DNA of 64,000 bases, from positions 34,445-98,444 of the forward strand of contig BJOX01000350.1 of assembly GCA_009731375.1 (NCBI GenBank), given 5' to 3'. Made by a program: the position numbers and the translations under genes. A model generated the notes under the pieces. It had not been told where the DNA came from. It did not search any database and worked only from the letters and a program-made list of their open reading frames with translations. Positions 41,602 through 51,194 of the stretch are shown one piece after another; the first letter of the stretch is position 1; the number at the start of each line of letters is the position of its first letter. This stretch comes from Paulinella micropora (lineage: Eukaryota; Cercozoa; Imbricatea; Euglyphida).

Positions 41602-41622
41602 GAAATTTTTTCTAAAAGTTTC
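41602..41622. terminator. imperfect GAAA..TTTC palindrome
   Basis: GAAATTTTTTCTAAAAGTTTC, downstream of the coiled-coil gene stop (41569) and upstream of the integrase. It belongs to the recurring palindrome family. Confidence 0.4.
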
Positions 41623-41660
41623 AATATATAACTTTATGCACGACTTATTATTTACTCTTT

Positions 41661-41669
41661 TATATATAG
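41661..41669 (+). promoter_or_regulatory. integrase TATA box
   Basis: TATATATAG lies 37 nt before the integrase ATG at 41706, at the usual eukaryotic-virus TATA-to-start distance. Confidence 0.5.
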
Positions 41670-41705
41670 TGATAAACTACCTTTCTATTTTAGTCGCATA
41701 TAGCA

Positions 41706-42621
41706 ATGGACCATAAGCATATAGCCACTGACTCACAACTGGAAGAAACTCCAGGTAAAAATGAAGAAGAGCTTGAAAAACAGAAAATTGGAGAGGCTTC
41801 TGAAATACACCATCAATCTAAAAACCCTAAAAAATGGAATACTATACTAGCCCCTGAGCCTGAACCATGAAGCCAAGTGTTCATTGACTTAATGGATATG
41901 TCTAAAATAGCTACTAAGAAAGGAAACAAAAACTACAATTTTGGATTAGTAATGATTGATGTTTATTCTCGTCGTGGTTGGATTGAACCGATCAAAAATA
42001 AAACAACCAGTGAAGTATTAGAAGGATTAAAGAAAATGCCTAAACCTAAAAGAATTACGTCCGACAGCGGCAGTGAATATAAAGGGCAAGTAGCCGAATA
42101 CTTCAAAGAAAACGGAATTCAACATACAACGAACGAAGTTGGTGACCACCGAACTATGGGCATAGCAGATAGATTTATTAGAACAATAAGGAACGATTTA
42201 AATTTTATGTGGGAAGTTAATGATAATTTTATTTGGGTTCCTTACATTCATGAAATTGTGGAAAATTACAACAATACATATTATTCATAAATTTCCTAAG
42301 GGTTCAACCGTAAGAAAAGAACTAGAACGAACCGTTTTTAGTAAAGGCGATGTTCAGTTTTCGAAGAAAGTATATACAGTAAAAGGCCGGAAAGGTTTTA
42401 AGTTGATACTTAGTGAAAACGAACTAGTCAGTCCTCAACAATTATTAAAGTCCAAAATGGAAGAACAACTGGACGAAGTTAAACCTCAACTAGCCGATAA
42501 TATTAAAGTTTTAACCAAAGAAAAAAAGACAGGCCACTTATTAAAGTCATTAGATATTAAACCGGAAAATATAAGGTCAAGTGCTCGTATTAAAAAGAAA
42601 AAAGAAATAATGGATTTATAA
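41706..42621 (+). CDS. retroviral-type integrase (stop codon and frameshift)
   Basis: From ATG 41706 the frame is open except for an in-frame TGA at 41868-41870, then continues as the rve core: FIDLMDM (first Asp), RITSDSGSEY (second Asp) and MGIADRFIRTIRN, where Asp stands at the usual catalytic Glu position. The frame changes near 42285, and the C-terminal domain continues to 42621 (KFPKGSTVRKELE; a basic tail SSARIKKKKE). An N-terminal zinc-binding H2C2 domain is not seen. Known role: inserting the linear Polinton DNA with a 6-bp duplication. It lies near the right end, as in other Polintons. Confidence 0.85.
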
Positions 42622-42698
42622 TTTATTATTTAACATAACCGGAAACTAAGTCAAGTAATAGATTTTTGTGCAAAAAGTTAACAAAAAATTATTAATTA

Positions 42699-43285
42699 TC
42701 AATTTTTTTTTACCACAACAGCTAGTGAATTGCTTGTATGCGAATCAGTTGGTTGCGGCTTCGGCTCCATCGACTTGGGGTACTGGCTCTTCGGCTCCAT
42801 CGACTTGGGGTACTGGCTCTTCGGCTCATCGACTTGGGGTACTGGCTCTTCGGCTCCATCGACTTGGGGTACTGGCGCTGCGGCTTCGTTGGCTCCAACT
42901 CCATCAACTGCTTTATATATTACATCTACATTGATACCCTTTGTGATGGAATTCACGTTGTCAAGTGATTTGAAAAGCTCATAGTGTCCATTTTCAAAAA
43001 GCACCACTCTGTAATCAACAGCTTTGGTTTCATTTTTGTATGTTTTGTAAATCACCTTATGAGATGTCTCTCCTTCTTTCAATTCCGGTAAAACATCATC
43101 ATCGTAAAGATAAGCCTTGTTCGAGCCTGGTCGAAATACTACATTAGTTTCTCCCTGTTCTAAACTTGCTTTGGAGACCGAACTCTTCTATTACCACCTT
43201 TTTTCGCCCCATCCTTTTTTGCGCCTTTCTTTCTACCACCGAACCCCAAACCACGAACGCCAGCCACAAGTTGCGCTTCAGCCAT
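42699..43285 (-). CDS. basic-N-terminus protein with decapeptide repeats
   Basis: The ATG at 43285 opens a short basic frame (MAEAQLVAGVRGLGFGGRKKGAKKDG), which breaks near 43190. The following frame continues through YIYDDDV-like and KVIYKTYKNETKAVDYRVVLFENGHYELF to 42699. Four 30-bp repeats at ~42761-42882 encode EEPVPQVDGA-type decapeptides; one copy lacks a base. The GG/K-rich start resembles small virion basic proteins. Function unknown. Confidence 0.5.
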
Positions 43286-43372
43286 CTACACATACACACA
43301 CAGGGACAAACTATGTATGTATGTGTAGGGGTAGTTTAGAGTCGTGCCCAGGACTTTATATAGTCAGCTATT

Positions 43373-43845
43373 TTACCCCTCAACCCTATTTCTGTATTTA
43401 TTATATTTATCAAGCACATCATCAAAGCTATCACCATCACTTATCAACTTCCTAGCATATGTTTCATCTCTCTCACTCAATGGTTGCTTCCTAGCTAGCA
43501 ACCAGCTATCTAACAATCTCTCCTCTTTCTTTCTTCTTTCTTCTTCTCTCTTTCTCTTTCTTTTCATTTTTCATTATTCTTCTTTCTGTTCTTCTCTTCT
43601 TCTGTCCCTGCTAATCTTTCGTCTATCGCATCCTCTCTTTCTTCAAGTTCTTCTTTCTTTTTAGTTAACTCTTTTATTTTTTCATTTATCAATTCAATTT
43701 GATTACTTACTGTTATTTTATGTCTATTTACTATGCTTTCTTGTTTATCCATATAATATTCTATCCAGTCATTACTGTCTCGTCTTATAATGTCATTATC
43801 AGAATTATCAGAAAAATTATCAAGGTTATCAAAGTTATTGGACAT
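43373..43845 (-). CDS. coiled-coil protein (two frames)
   Basis: The frame 43845-43564 (MSNNFDNLDNFSDNSDND..., then IELINEKIKELTKKKEELEERED) and the frame 43567-43373 (KRKREEERRKKEERLLDSWLLARK...) join into one charged coiled coil of ~155 aa, with a break near 43570. ATATATAAAAG lies ~15 nt before the ATG. It is the last gene before the right terminus. Unrecognised. Confidence 0.5.
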
Positions 43846-44201
43846 AATATCACTTTTATATATTTTGTTGAAGGTTAAAATGGCCTTCTTTTCGCTTTGT
43901 CAAAAATCGTGTTTTTGGCAAAGGAGAAAATCTGTAGGTTTATTTTGCAGTTTTCGTGCAAAAAAATATCAGTCATCAATGTTTCGGTCACGGGCTCATT
44001 TCCTTTTTATTTGCCCTTTGCCTTTTTATTTTGTCGTGGGCCGAAGTGGTTATTTCAAAAAATTCTGTTTTGATGCCTGTTGTCTATGATTTCTTTTTTC
44101 TTAATTCCTTATTGTTATTTTTTCTATTATTTTACGAAACTGAAATGTATGAATGATTATCGTTGCCTTTTTGTCCCTGCGGGCCGACCGTGTGTGTCTC
44201 T
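43846..44201. other. Polinton right subterminal non-coding region
   Basis: T-rich sequence between the last gene and the right TIR. Open frames here are T-rich (Phe/Leu) and not convincing. Confidence 0.5.
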
Positions 44202-44253
44202 GGGGTGGGGTATGTCTTGAAAAAGTGTCTTGTAGTGCGACCCTATACTACTA
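44202..44253 (-). repeat. Polinton right terminal inverted repeat
   Basis: Exact reverse complement of 4316-4367, ending CCCTATACTACT. AAGACA follows as the 6-bp duplication (44254-44259). Confidence 0.93.
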
Positions 44254-44335
44254 AGACAGACAAGACAGACAAGACAGACAAGACAGACAAGACAGACAAG
44301 ACAGACAAGACAGACAGGCAGACAGGCAGGCAGAC
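44254..44335. repeat. (GACAA)n/(GACA)n repeat flanking the Polinton
   Basis: Same repeat type as the left flank at 4255-4315, so the Polinton inserted into a GACAA-type microsatellite. Confidence 0.9.
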
Positions 44336-45263
44336 CTACGAAGGAGGCTCCGAAATTACAAAAAGTCCAGTGCAGACAAATTTTTTTCTCAAGTCACTGT
44401 CACTGCGAACTTCACGGGCAGTGGCTTGTTATTTTTGGACCCGCTTTTCGAGCAAATAGGCTCACCCTATAGATCATGTGAAAGTACATAGTTATAGTGA
44501 TGACCTCCAAAGAGGTGATAACATAAATATGTAATATTCTCATGATAATACATATATACAATCTATAAGTATCGCACCTAGGAACATAAAGCAAAAATAA
44601 AATTTTGAAGCGCTTCCCGTAAGGGGGGTAAAAACTAAAAAAAAATTATTGGCGGGTCTGTACTTTCTGAAGGGAGGGACCCAGGTCTGTCGAATCACAA
44701 GGAGTGATGAAACACCCTTCGTCCCAGCCACAACCAGAGTGCCAATTTGGCCTCTTATTATATATATAAATATGAGCATAAGATATACATTTCTACTTTT
44801 TACTACCTATAGAGAAGATGAACTCTACGGAGTGTAGTTCGTATTCCAGGGCTTCACACCAGCCCGGGAACACGAACGTACATAGCGTCGGGAAAGCAAT
44901 CGGATCGTCGTAGATGTGGAGGTGAGCCGCCACCAGAACTCCAACTTCCTCCTCCTCCCCCCGGACAAATCGAGATTACAATTAGATCAAATTAGAAATA
45001 TTATTATTGGAGGAGGTGGGGGGAGGGCATAGATGAAATGTCCCGATGAAGTCGCGTTTGCCCTCAATTTTTCATATCCGCCAGGGTATGAAACATCTGG
45101 GGCAATGCAATATTCAGCAGGCCGGCGCCATATTCACCTACATCACCTCCTTCGAATTCAATATAAAGTATGAGGAAAATACAATATACGGAAACGTAAT
45201 ATGAAATGAACATAGCGTGCTTATTTATATGTAAAAATCTAATATTTACAGCGCGATTTCCTT
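44336..45263. other. non-coding stretch beyond the copia 3' end
   Basis: No credible gene. It may include the element's 3' LTR, but I found no matching direct repeat near 53 kb by eye. Confidence 0.4.
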
Positions 45264-45560
45264 TCAGAAACTTGCGAGAAATTGCTTCATCAACCTTACC
45301 GAGATTTGATCTGCCAAGTAATTGAACTTCTCGTACATAAAATTTATCTTGGTAAATAAATCCGCGATATTATCCTCGGTTGGTACCCGGAATAACTTTA
45401 CAACTCCCCTTTTGACTAATTTTTTGAGTAAGTGGTATCGTACATCGATGTGTTTGGTCCGTGACTCCCCCAATCTCTTTCCGATAGGATGATAGTTCCC
45501 TCAATGACATTATCCTCGAATAAGGGGGTAAACCCTTTTGGGGGCAATCAGATATCACGG
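45264..45560 (-). pseudogene. copia RNase H C-terminal fragment
   Basis: SRTKHIDVRYHLLKKLVKRGVVKLFRVPTEDNIADLFTK is the conserved end of copia RNase H domains (KHIDVRYH; T.DNIADLFTK). Overlapping frames at 45558-45370 show an indel. Confidence 0.75.
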
Positions 45561-46059
45561 AGAGTCTGTCTCAGGGCAAGTAGCTCCCTGACCGCTTCGC
45601 TAGCCGATACGGTTTCCGACTCGAGGGTCGACTGTGCTATGTCAGTATGAAGTTTAGAAAACCAAGCTACCGGCGCCCAATTGAAGAGGAGGATATACTA
45701 ATACCCGGAACGAGATGTCCCCGTGACTTTCTCTCCAGCGAAGTCTGAATCAACGTACCCGACAGAGGGTGCTCATTGATCAACTTCTCTATATTAACTA
45801 TCACGGGGACACTGAAATCATTGGTTTCCATAGCTTTGCACGCATAAAGGCCTAATGCCTTCTCAGCGGCGGACGGACCCCTAGCCTGTCTCCAGGATTT
45901 GGGGAGCCTAGGAACACGAAACCTCGGACAACATCTTAACTAACCGCTTATCACCCCGTTTGAAAAACAGTGCTCTGGGAGTCAGTAACCATAGAAACAT
46001 CCTATGAACCATGGCATAAGAGATATCAGGGGACGGGACTTGGTGTTTTGCAGCTATAC

Positions 46060-46786
46060 TTAACGGACAGATAAGTTAAGGAGAGGACGGGTGTGGACAG
46101 CCAAGAAGATGAGCATACCAATAAGACACCTAAGGTCATATTTAAACAGGCGATGTCCAACTTTCAGGGGCGCCGGGTTCTCAGAAGTGAAAGCGGTCTT
46201 CGCTGGCACTTTCTTCATATAATCTAACTCTCCTAGGATGAGTAGTTCATACTTACGTTGATGCAGTAAAATCCCTTTCTCAGAATGCACAATCTGAATG
46301 TTCTTGAACTCTGCGGCTTTTCCTAAGTTCTTACATACAAACCCGTGCAACTTCAGCCTGTCTACTAACCTTCAGTTGTCGCATGAAGTCATCAACATGA
46401 AAGGAGACTAGCTGAGTGCTCATAGGATCACTCCCATGTTCAATAAAGGATGCCCTATCAAGAGAAAACGTGATAAAAGCTTGCTTTTCGATCATCTCCT
46501 TTGACATCAGGTCGTACCAGAACCTTCTGGCTTCCGCGTGACCGTAAAGAGCTTTCTTGAGGAGCCATAGAAAACCCTCTCTCTCAAAACCCGGGGGAGG
46601 TTTGAAATAGATATCATAAGGCATCTTAGCATGTAGATAGGCAGTGGTGAAGTCTATGAGCCAGAGATCGATTCCAAAGCATGCAGCATAAGCAATGATA
46701 AGGAGGATAGTGCGGTGGTGTGCGGTGGGAGAATATGCACGTTTAGGGTCGTACTGCAAGCCAGCTTTCAGGAGGTCTCCTCTCAA
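46060..46786 (-). pseudogene. copia reverse transcriptase fragment
   Basis: The frame 46786-46331 has LIDFTTAYLHAKMPYDIYFKPPPGF and WLLKKALYGHAEARRFWYDL, typical of copia RT, and VSFHVDDFM as the YVDD-box equivalent with His for Tyr. A second frame, 46350-46060, continues (YELLILGELDYMKKVP, RCLIGMLIFLAVHTRP). Catalytic Asp pair present, but frames are broken. Confidence 0.82.
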
Positions 46787-46789
46787 AGT

Positions 46790-47730
46790 GATCCTAGCTT
46801 TATGGTACTCATCGGATGTACCTTGCTGCTTGACCGTATCTATCCATTTCAGGGGGATGATAGGAGTTCCTGACCTTTTCGCTTCGCTCTCTTTCCTCCA
46901 TTCAAATGCTTTGAGTTCCTCTTGCTGTCTGATTTCGGTCTCTCTCGCCTGCCATCTATCCTTCGGTTTTTGCTCAACGGGAAATTCCGGGACTTGTTCC
47001 GCTACCAGACAATAATGAGACTATTCTCTCTTCTTTCGCGCAGACCGAGATATGCTTCCTGGTTCTACCGGGGATTATGTTCTCAAGGGAAATGTTTCCT
47101 TGTTCATGAGATCTCCACCCCGGAGGATGCTTGTCCTTTTCAGCGGCTATCCTAGCTCTCTCCCCCTCGGCATGACCGAATTCACTAGTGACATTGGGAT
47201 CTGGACGTGCCGGTTCAACAATAACCTGCTGAGGTCGTAATACGAGGGCTGGGGGCTCCACTACTCCCCCTGAAACCTCGTACTTCAAAATCCGTTAATC
47301 CATCATCAACTTAACGTTGTGAGCAGGGAATCGTTTTGTTCTTCGGGTTACTGGGGCAGACGGATCAAGAGTAACACCCTTGCGTACAGTAGTGTCCCAC
47401 TTATCCCCATAAGTGACCTTAGCTCATTCCTCCCCGAATGCCCGTGCCGGAATCTGTACTACCTTCCCAGTCAAAACAACTTTAAGTTTGGATTTTCTCC
47501 CCCTCTTTCCCACTACCTCGACACTATCTGGTTTATCCTTCTCCCCCTGACCTATACCCCCTACATTCCGGGAAGACGGAGTAGGGGGGATAAGCTGGGG
47601 GAGGTTACTGAAATCGTGATTTTCGTCATCAGAACTATCATCACTATTCTGTCCTTTCAGGTGAGGAAGGGCTGGTTGTGTTATAGAATTAGTGGGGGGC
47701 ATCCGGGGTACTATTACAAACGTTAGTTAC
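46790..47730 (-). pseudogene. copia integrase-RT linker region
   Basis: The frames 47702-47424 and 47288-46974 are Pro/Ser/Glu-rich with no domain. Their position matches the variable linker between integrase and RT. Confidence 0.45.
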
Positions 47731-47732
47731 AT

Positions 47733-48930
47733 CTACGTTAAGAGGAGTAGGTGATCTACCGCTTGATTCTGGTACCTCGGAGCCAACTTTCTTCTCAGGA
47801 GGGGGGTTGTCAGTGGTCGGAGCAGCAGGTGATTCGTCGATTCCCACTCGACTGAAAACATATCACCACCTGCTGTTCCGCCAAGGCTGTTAGAAGCCTC
47901 TCGTTTACCCAACCTCCAGACATCGAACAGAACATCCCGAACATTACCGTGTATTATCCGTGCAATGGGATCATAAACCCGGTAATATCCGGTATTACGT
48001 TCATATCCTAGGAAGACTACTTTCTTTCCCCTTTCGCCTTTACCTCGTCGGGCCTTGACCTTCATCACAGCGGCGCAACCGGTGGGGCGAAGATGATGTA
48101 GGTAAGGTTTCCGACGGTGAATAACTTCGTAGGGGTACTTGCCCTTAAAGGGCCCTTTGGCAATCGGGAGTAGGTTGTTGATGTATGTGGCATTCTTCTC
48201 CATCTCCGTCCAAAAAGACGGAGAGAGGTCCGCATCACTAAGCATGGCTCGTGCGGGACCCCCATTCAATTTGGTTTGATCCGATCTCTCTATCTTTGAG
48301 ACTGCCTGTTTCTCGGCTGTAGGAGCCTCAATTAAAATAGTTGGTTGGTATCAACCCACTCCTGAAAAGATTCATAACGACCATATCCCTGGTCACAAGT
48401 AATAAATTTAACCTTCCGGTTCGTGTGCCTTTCAAAGTACGTGACGGCTTTAAGGAAACACGGGAAAGTTCATTCTTATGCCGCAGATAATAGTCGAGCT
48501 CGAAATTAGAACCGAGACATTTGACAGTAAATTTGTACCGTTTACCATCACATGATATAGTATTCCACCATTCCTGAGTGTCCATAGAAATATGAACTCC
48601 GGGATGGCGTTCTACGATATGATGGTTCTGGTGAAAGTGTGGTGCTCTCTTAATTTTATTCCTTAAGCAATACTCACACTTCATTATTCTCTCTTGCCAC
48701 CCTGCCCCTACTATCTTTACGCCAATGTAGTAAGACATTCTCTCTGACACCTCTATGTTTACACAATTGCGGTGGAAAACAGTAGCGTGAATGTGCTCAC
48801 TATGTGTAGGTCTGACAACAGGATTCAATGCTTTGGACATGTCACAATCAACATCGTGTTCATGTGTTCGGTAAGTATGCGTACATGTATCACCAGGCAT
48901 GAGCAGACAACAAGCCAAACTTGTGAACAA
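47733..48930 (-). pseudogene. copia integrase region
   Basis: The frame 48930-48328 has the GAG-pre-integrase-like CEYCLRNKIKRAPH and a core start (GVHISMDTQEWW). The frame 48269-47733 has NGGPARAMLSDADLSPSFWTEMEKNATYINNLLP, PYLHHLRPTGCAAVMKV and VVFLGYERNTGYYRVYDP, the conserved C-terminal part of copia integrases. The frame break lies near 48330. Confidence 0.8.
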
Positions 48931-49020
48931 TGCTCCCCCTTCTCTGCGTTCGTCTCGTGAGAAAAAGGGACATACGATTTACCTTCTTGACACCGCCAAC
49001 CACATACACATGGGATATCA

Positions 49021-49889
49021 TCACAGTAAACATCGTTGTAAACAGGAAGGGCTATTGATTGGGCAGAGTGACGGGGTGGAAGTCAGAACGAGACAGTGAG
49101 ACAGTGATATCTCATCACAACCTACTTTTACGTTCTGCTTTTCCAACGGTACCGGTTCGTATTTCTTGTTGGGGTCTAAAGGGGCCATTCCTGGTGGGTC
49201 AAAGACGAACAGGTTGTTAGGGAGAGATCTGCCCCTTGCAACAATCTGATCTTCTTTGATGTGCATTGGGGATTTCAAGACAACCACCTGATTGTTCTTA
49301 TGAACAACTGCGAGTCCACGCTTCAACCATGCTGAGGTAGCTACTAGTCCATAACTCAGGTGAGGGTTGTACGTTGTGTGCGAAGCATACACTGCATTGG
49401 CTCCCCGTTTGCCCCCGAAAGTTGAATCAAAACCTTTCCCTTATACTCGGTTTTGATACTACCCTTGGCAATTTTAAACCTCTGGGGATTGTGTTTCATC
49501 CTGACGAATACGTCCTTACGGGGTGATTGGGACTCGCTAGCCCCACTATCATCTACCCACACCATCCCCGCCATACTCCTTTCAGGCATCTCTTTTTCAT
49601 CTTCTTCTTCCTCATGCATCATCACGACACAATCCTTTTCAGATGATGAGGGTAAGGTGTTTGAAGTGACGTTAGAGGAGATACTGAGTCTTGAAGATGA
49701 TAGGTTGTGGTCGTTCTCTCCTTCTAGACCTATGCGTTGCAGGTATTCCCGATATTCCGACAATTGAATTCTGAGGTGAGGAAATGATGCGATTAGTCCT
49801 TTTACAAAGGAGTCGTTCCACTTATGGGCCATTGAAACAATAAAACTTTGAATATCCGCATAAAGTTCCATGTAAAACTCGTGGCCCAT
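49021..49889 (-). pseudogene. copia aspartic protease region
   Basis: WVDDSGASESQS at ~49555 matches the DSGA active site. Flanking YKGKVLIQLSG is consistent. The frame changes near 49390 and continues to 49021 (TTYNPHLSYGLVATSAWLKRGLAVV), typical of the end of copia protease. Confidence 0.78.
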
Positions 49890-50300
49890 CCCTTTCAGTA
49901 ATGAGAGAATCCCTCACCTCTAGCTCCCTTGCACCCTCTGCTAACGCTCCTACCAATCTCTTTATTTCTTCGATAAAGGGTACCTCTCCATTTCCACCCA
50001 CAATCGTCATCTTCCCCTCATCCCGTTGCCATGCGACTGAGGGGTCATTCCTGACCCTGTCCCTCTCTAACTCTCTCTCCATACCTTAGCTTGATTCACT
50101 TGATGCAAGGCGTGGCAATGGGGAATGTGCTCCCTTGTCCTTCTTTCTTATCTCCCCCTCTGCGCCATTCTCCTCGCTCTTACTCATCTCTTTCTTGGAG
50201 TTTGAGCGTTGTACAGATGACCCAGAGGGAGAAAAGAACTTCAGAGAAGAGGTAGGGGAACTGTTCTCGTCATCATCTTTATCAGATATCACCTCCCCTC

Positions 50301-50341
<41 letters not shown>

Positions 50342-51190
50342 AGTAGTTTCCTCTACTGCAACCTCAGCGTTCTCACCCGTTTCAGAATTGGGGTCGGAAC
50401 GTTGTGCAGTTGGAGTAGAGAGCATATGGCTTGTAGAAGAAGATGATACAACATGTGAGCTGTGAGTAGAGGTAGGCCTGTGTGATGGCATGCTTGATGA
50501 TGATAGTATTACGAGAGAAGTGGGGTGGATGGATGGATGATCTCGCTCTACCCTAGCCATTCCATCGGAGCTAACATCAGGGCACCTTTAAATGGGATAC
50601 TCCCCCTATTCAATTGTGTTCTGATAACGGCCAATAGTTCCCCCCCTTGTTTGTTCTGTGCCCTCATGGTGTGTACAAAAGGCACACCCATGCCTCTCCA
50701 TCCTTATCACACACGTGCTACCCGCTTTCTGTGCCCGGGTGGCCCCAACTTTCGATGAGCACCTGACACCTTTCCCATTGAAACCCTCACAATGCTTTCT
50801 GGCCGAAACCAGGAGTGTGCTATTTCTAAGGGGTTGTGCCCATAAGTTAAGAAGGGGACCTTCTTCTTCCCGCAAGTGGTTTGCAGTAAGCGCGAGATTT
50901 CATCAGAACTTTTCTGCAACCCCCTTCGACACGGCGAAGTCCCCAACCATCCTCCATAAGGTAGATTACCCCTAGAGGAGTGGGGTCGCCCGCCTTGTCA
51001 AGGGAGGTACTAAAAAGGTTGTCTTTCAGGAGGGGAATTGATCGTGATCGAGAAGTAGAAGGGTGAGCATGCATGTTAGATGTGTGTGTGTCTTGCTCTC
51101 TCTTTCCTCATCTCTCGATTCTGATGCGTGTGGTGGCGGTACTTGTGGAGCAAAAGAGGAAGGAGGCGGGGTGTTGTCAGATGGGAGGTT
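49890..51190 (-). pseudogene. copia gag-protease spacer with extra Cys/His domain
   Basis: Contains HCEGFNGKGVRCSSKVG...STCVIRMERHGCAFCTHHE (50875-50606), a C..G..C......C..H-type small domain. Around it are Ser/Glu-rich segments with a (CT)n repeat at 50300-50340. The domain is not usual in copia gag-pol. Confidence 0.4.
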
Positions 51191-51194
51191 TGAC

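Larger units (their letters stand above)
4316..44253 (+). mobile_element. Polinton/Maverick integrated virus-like element
   Basis: The element is bounded by 52-bp inverted repeats starting AGT and ending ACT, with a 6-bp flanking repeat. It encodes the diagnostic Polinton set: protein-primed DNA polymerase B, retroviral-type integrase, adenain-like protease, FtsK/HerA-type packaging ATPase, double jelly-roll major capsid and penton-like minor capsid. Polymerase and integrase sit near opposite ends; capsid, protease and ATPase form a minus-strand block. The span is ~39.9 kb. Subtracting a 5.5-kb Ngaro-like element, a 7.5-kb DNA transposon and a probable 4.2-kb assembly duplication leaves ~22.8 kb, a usual Polinton size. 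Almost all genes are frame-broken. Confidence 0.95.

Noticed and set aside
41868-41870. Alternative genetic code with TGA as Trp
   Set aside because: Other genes in the window end at or avoid in-frame TGA, and only one such codon interrupts a gene, so a mutation is simpler.
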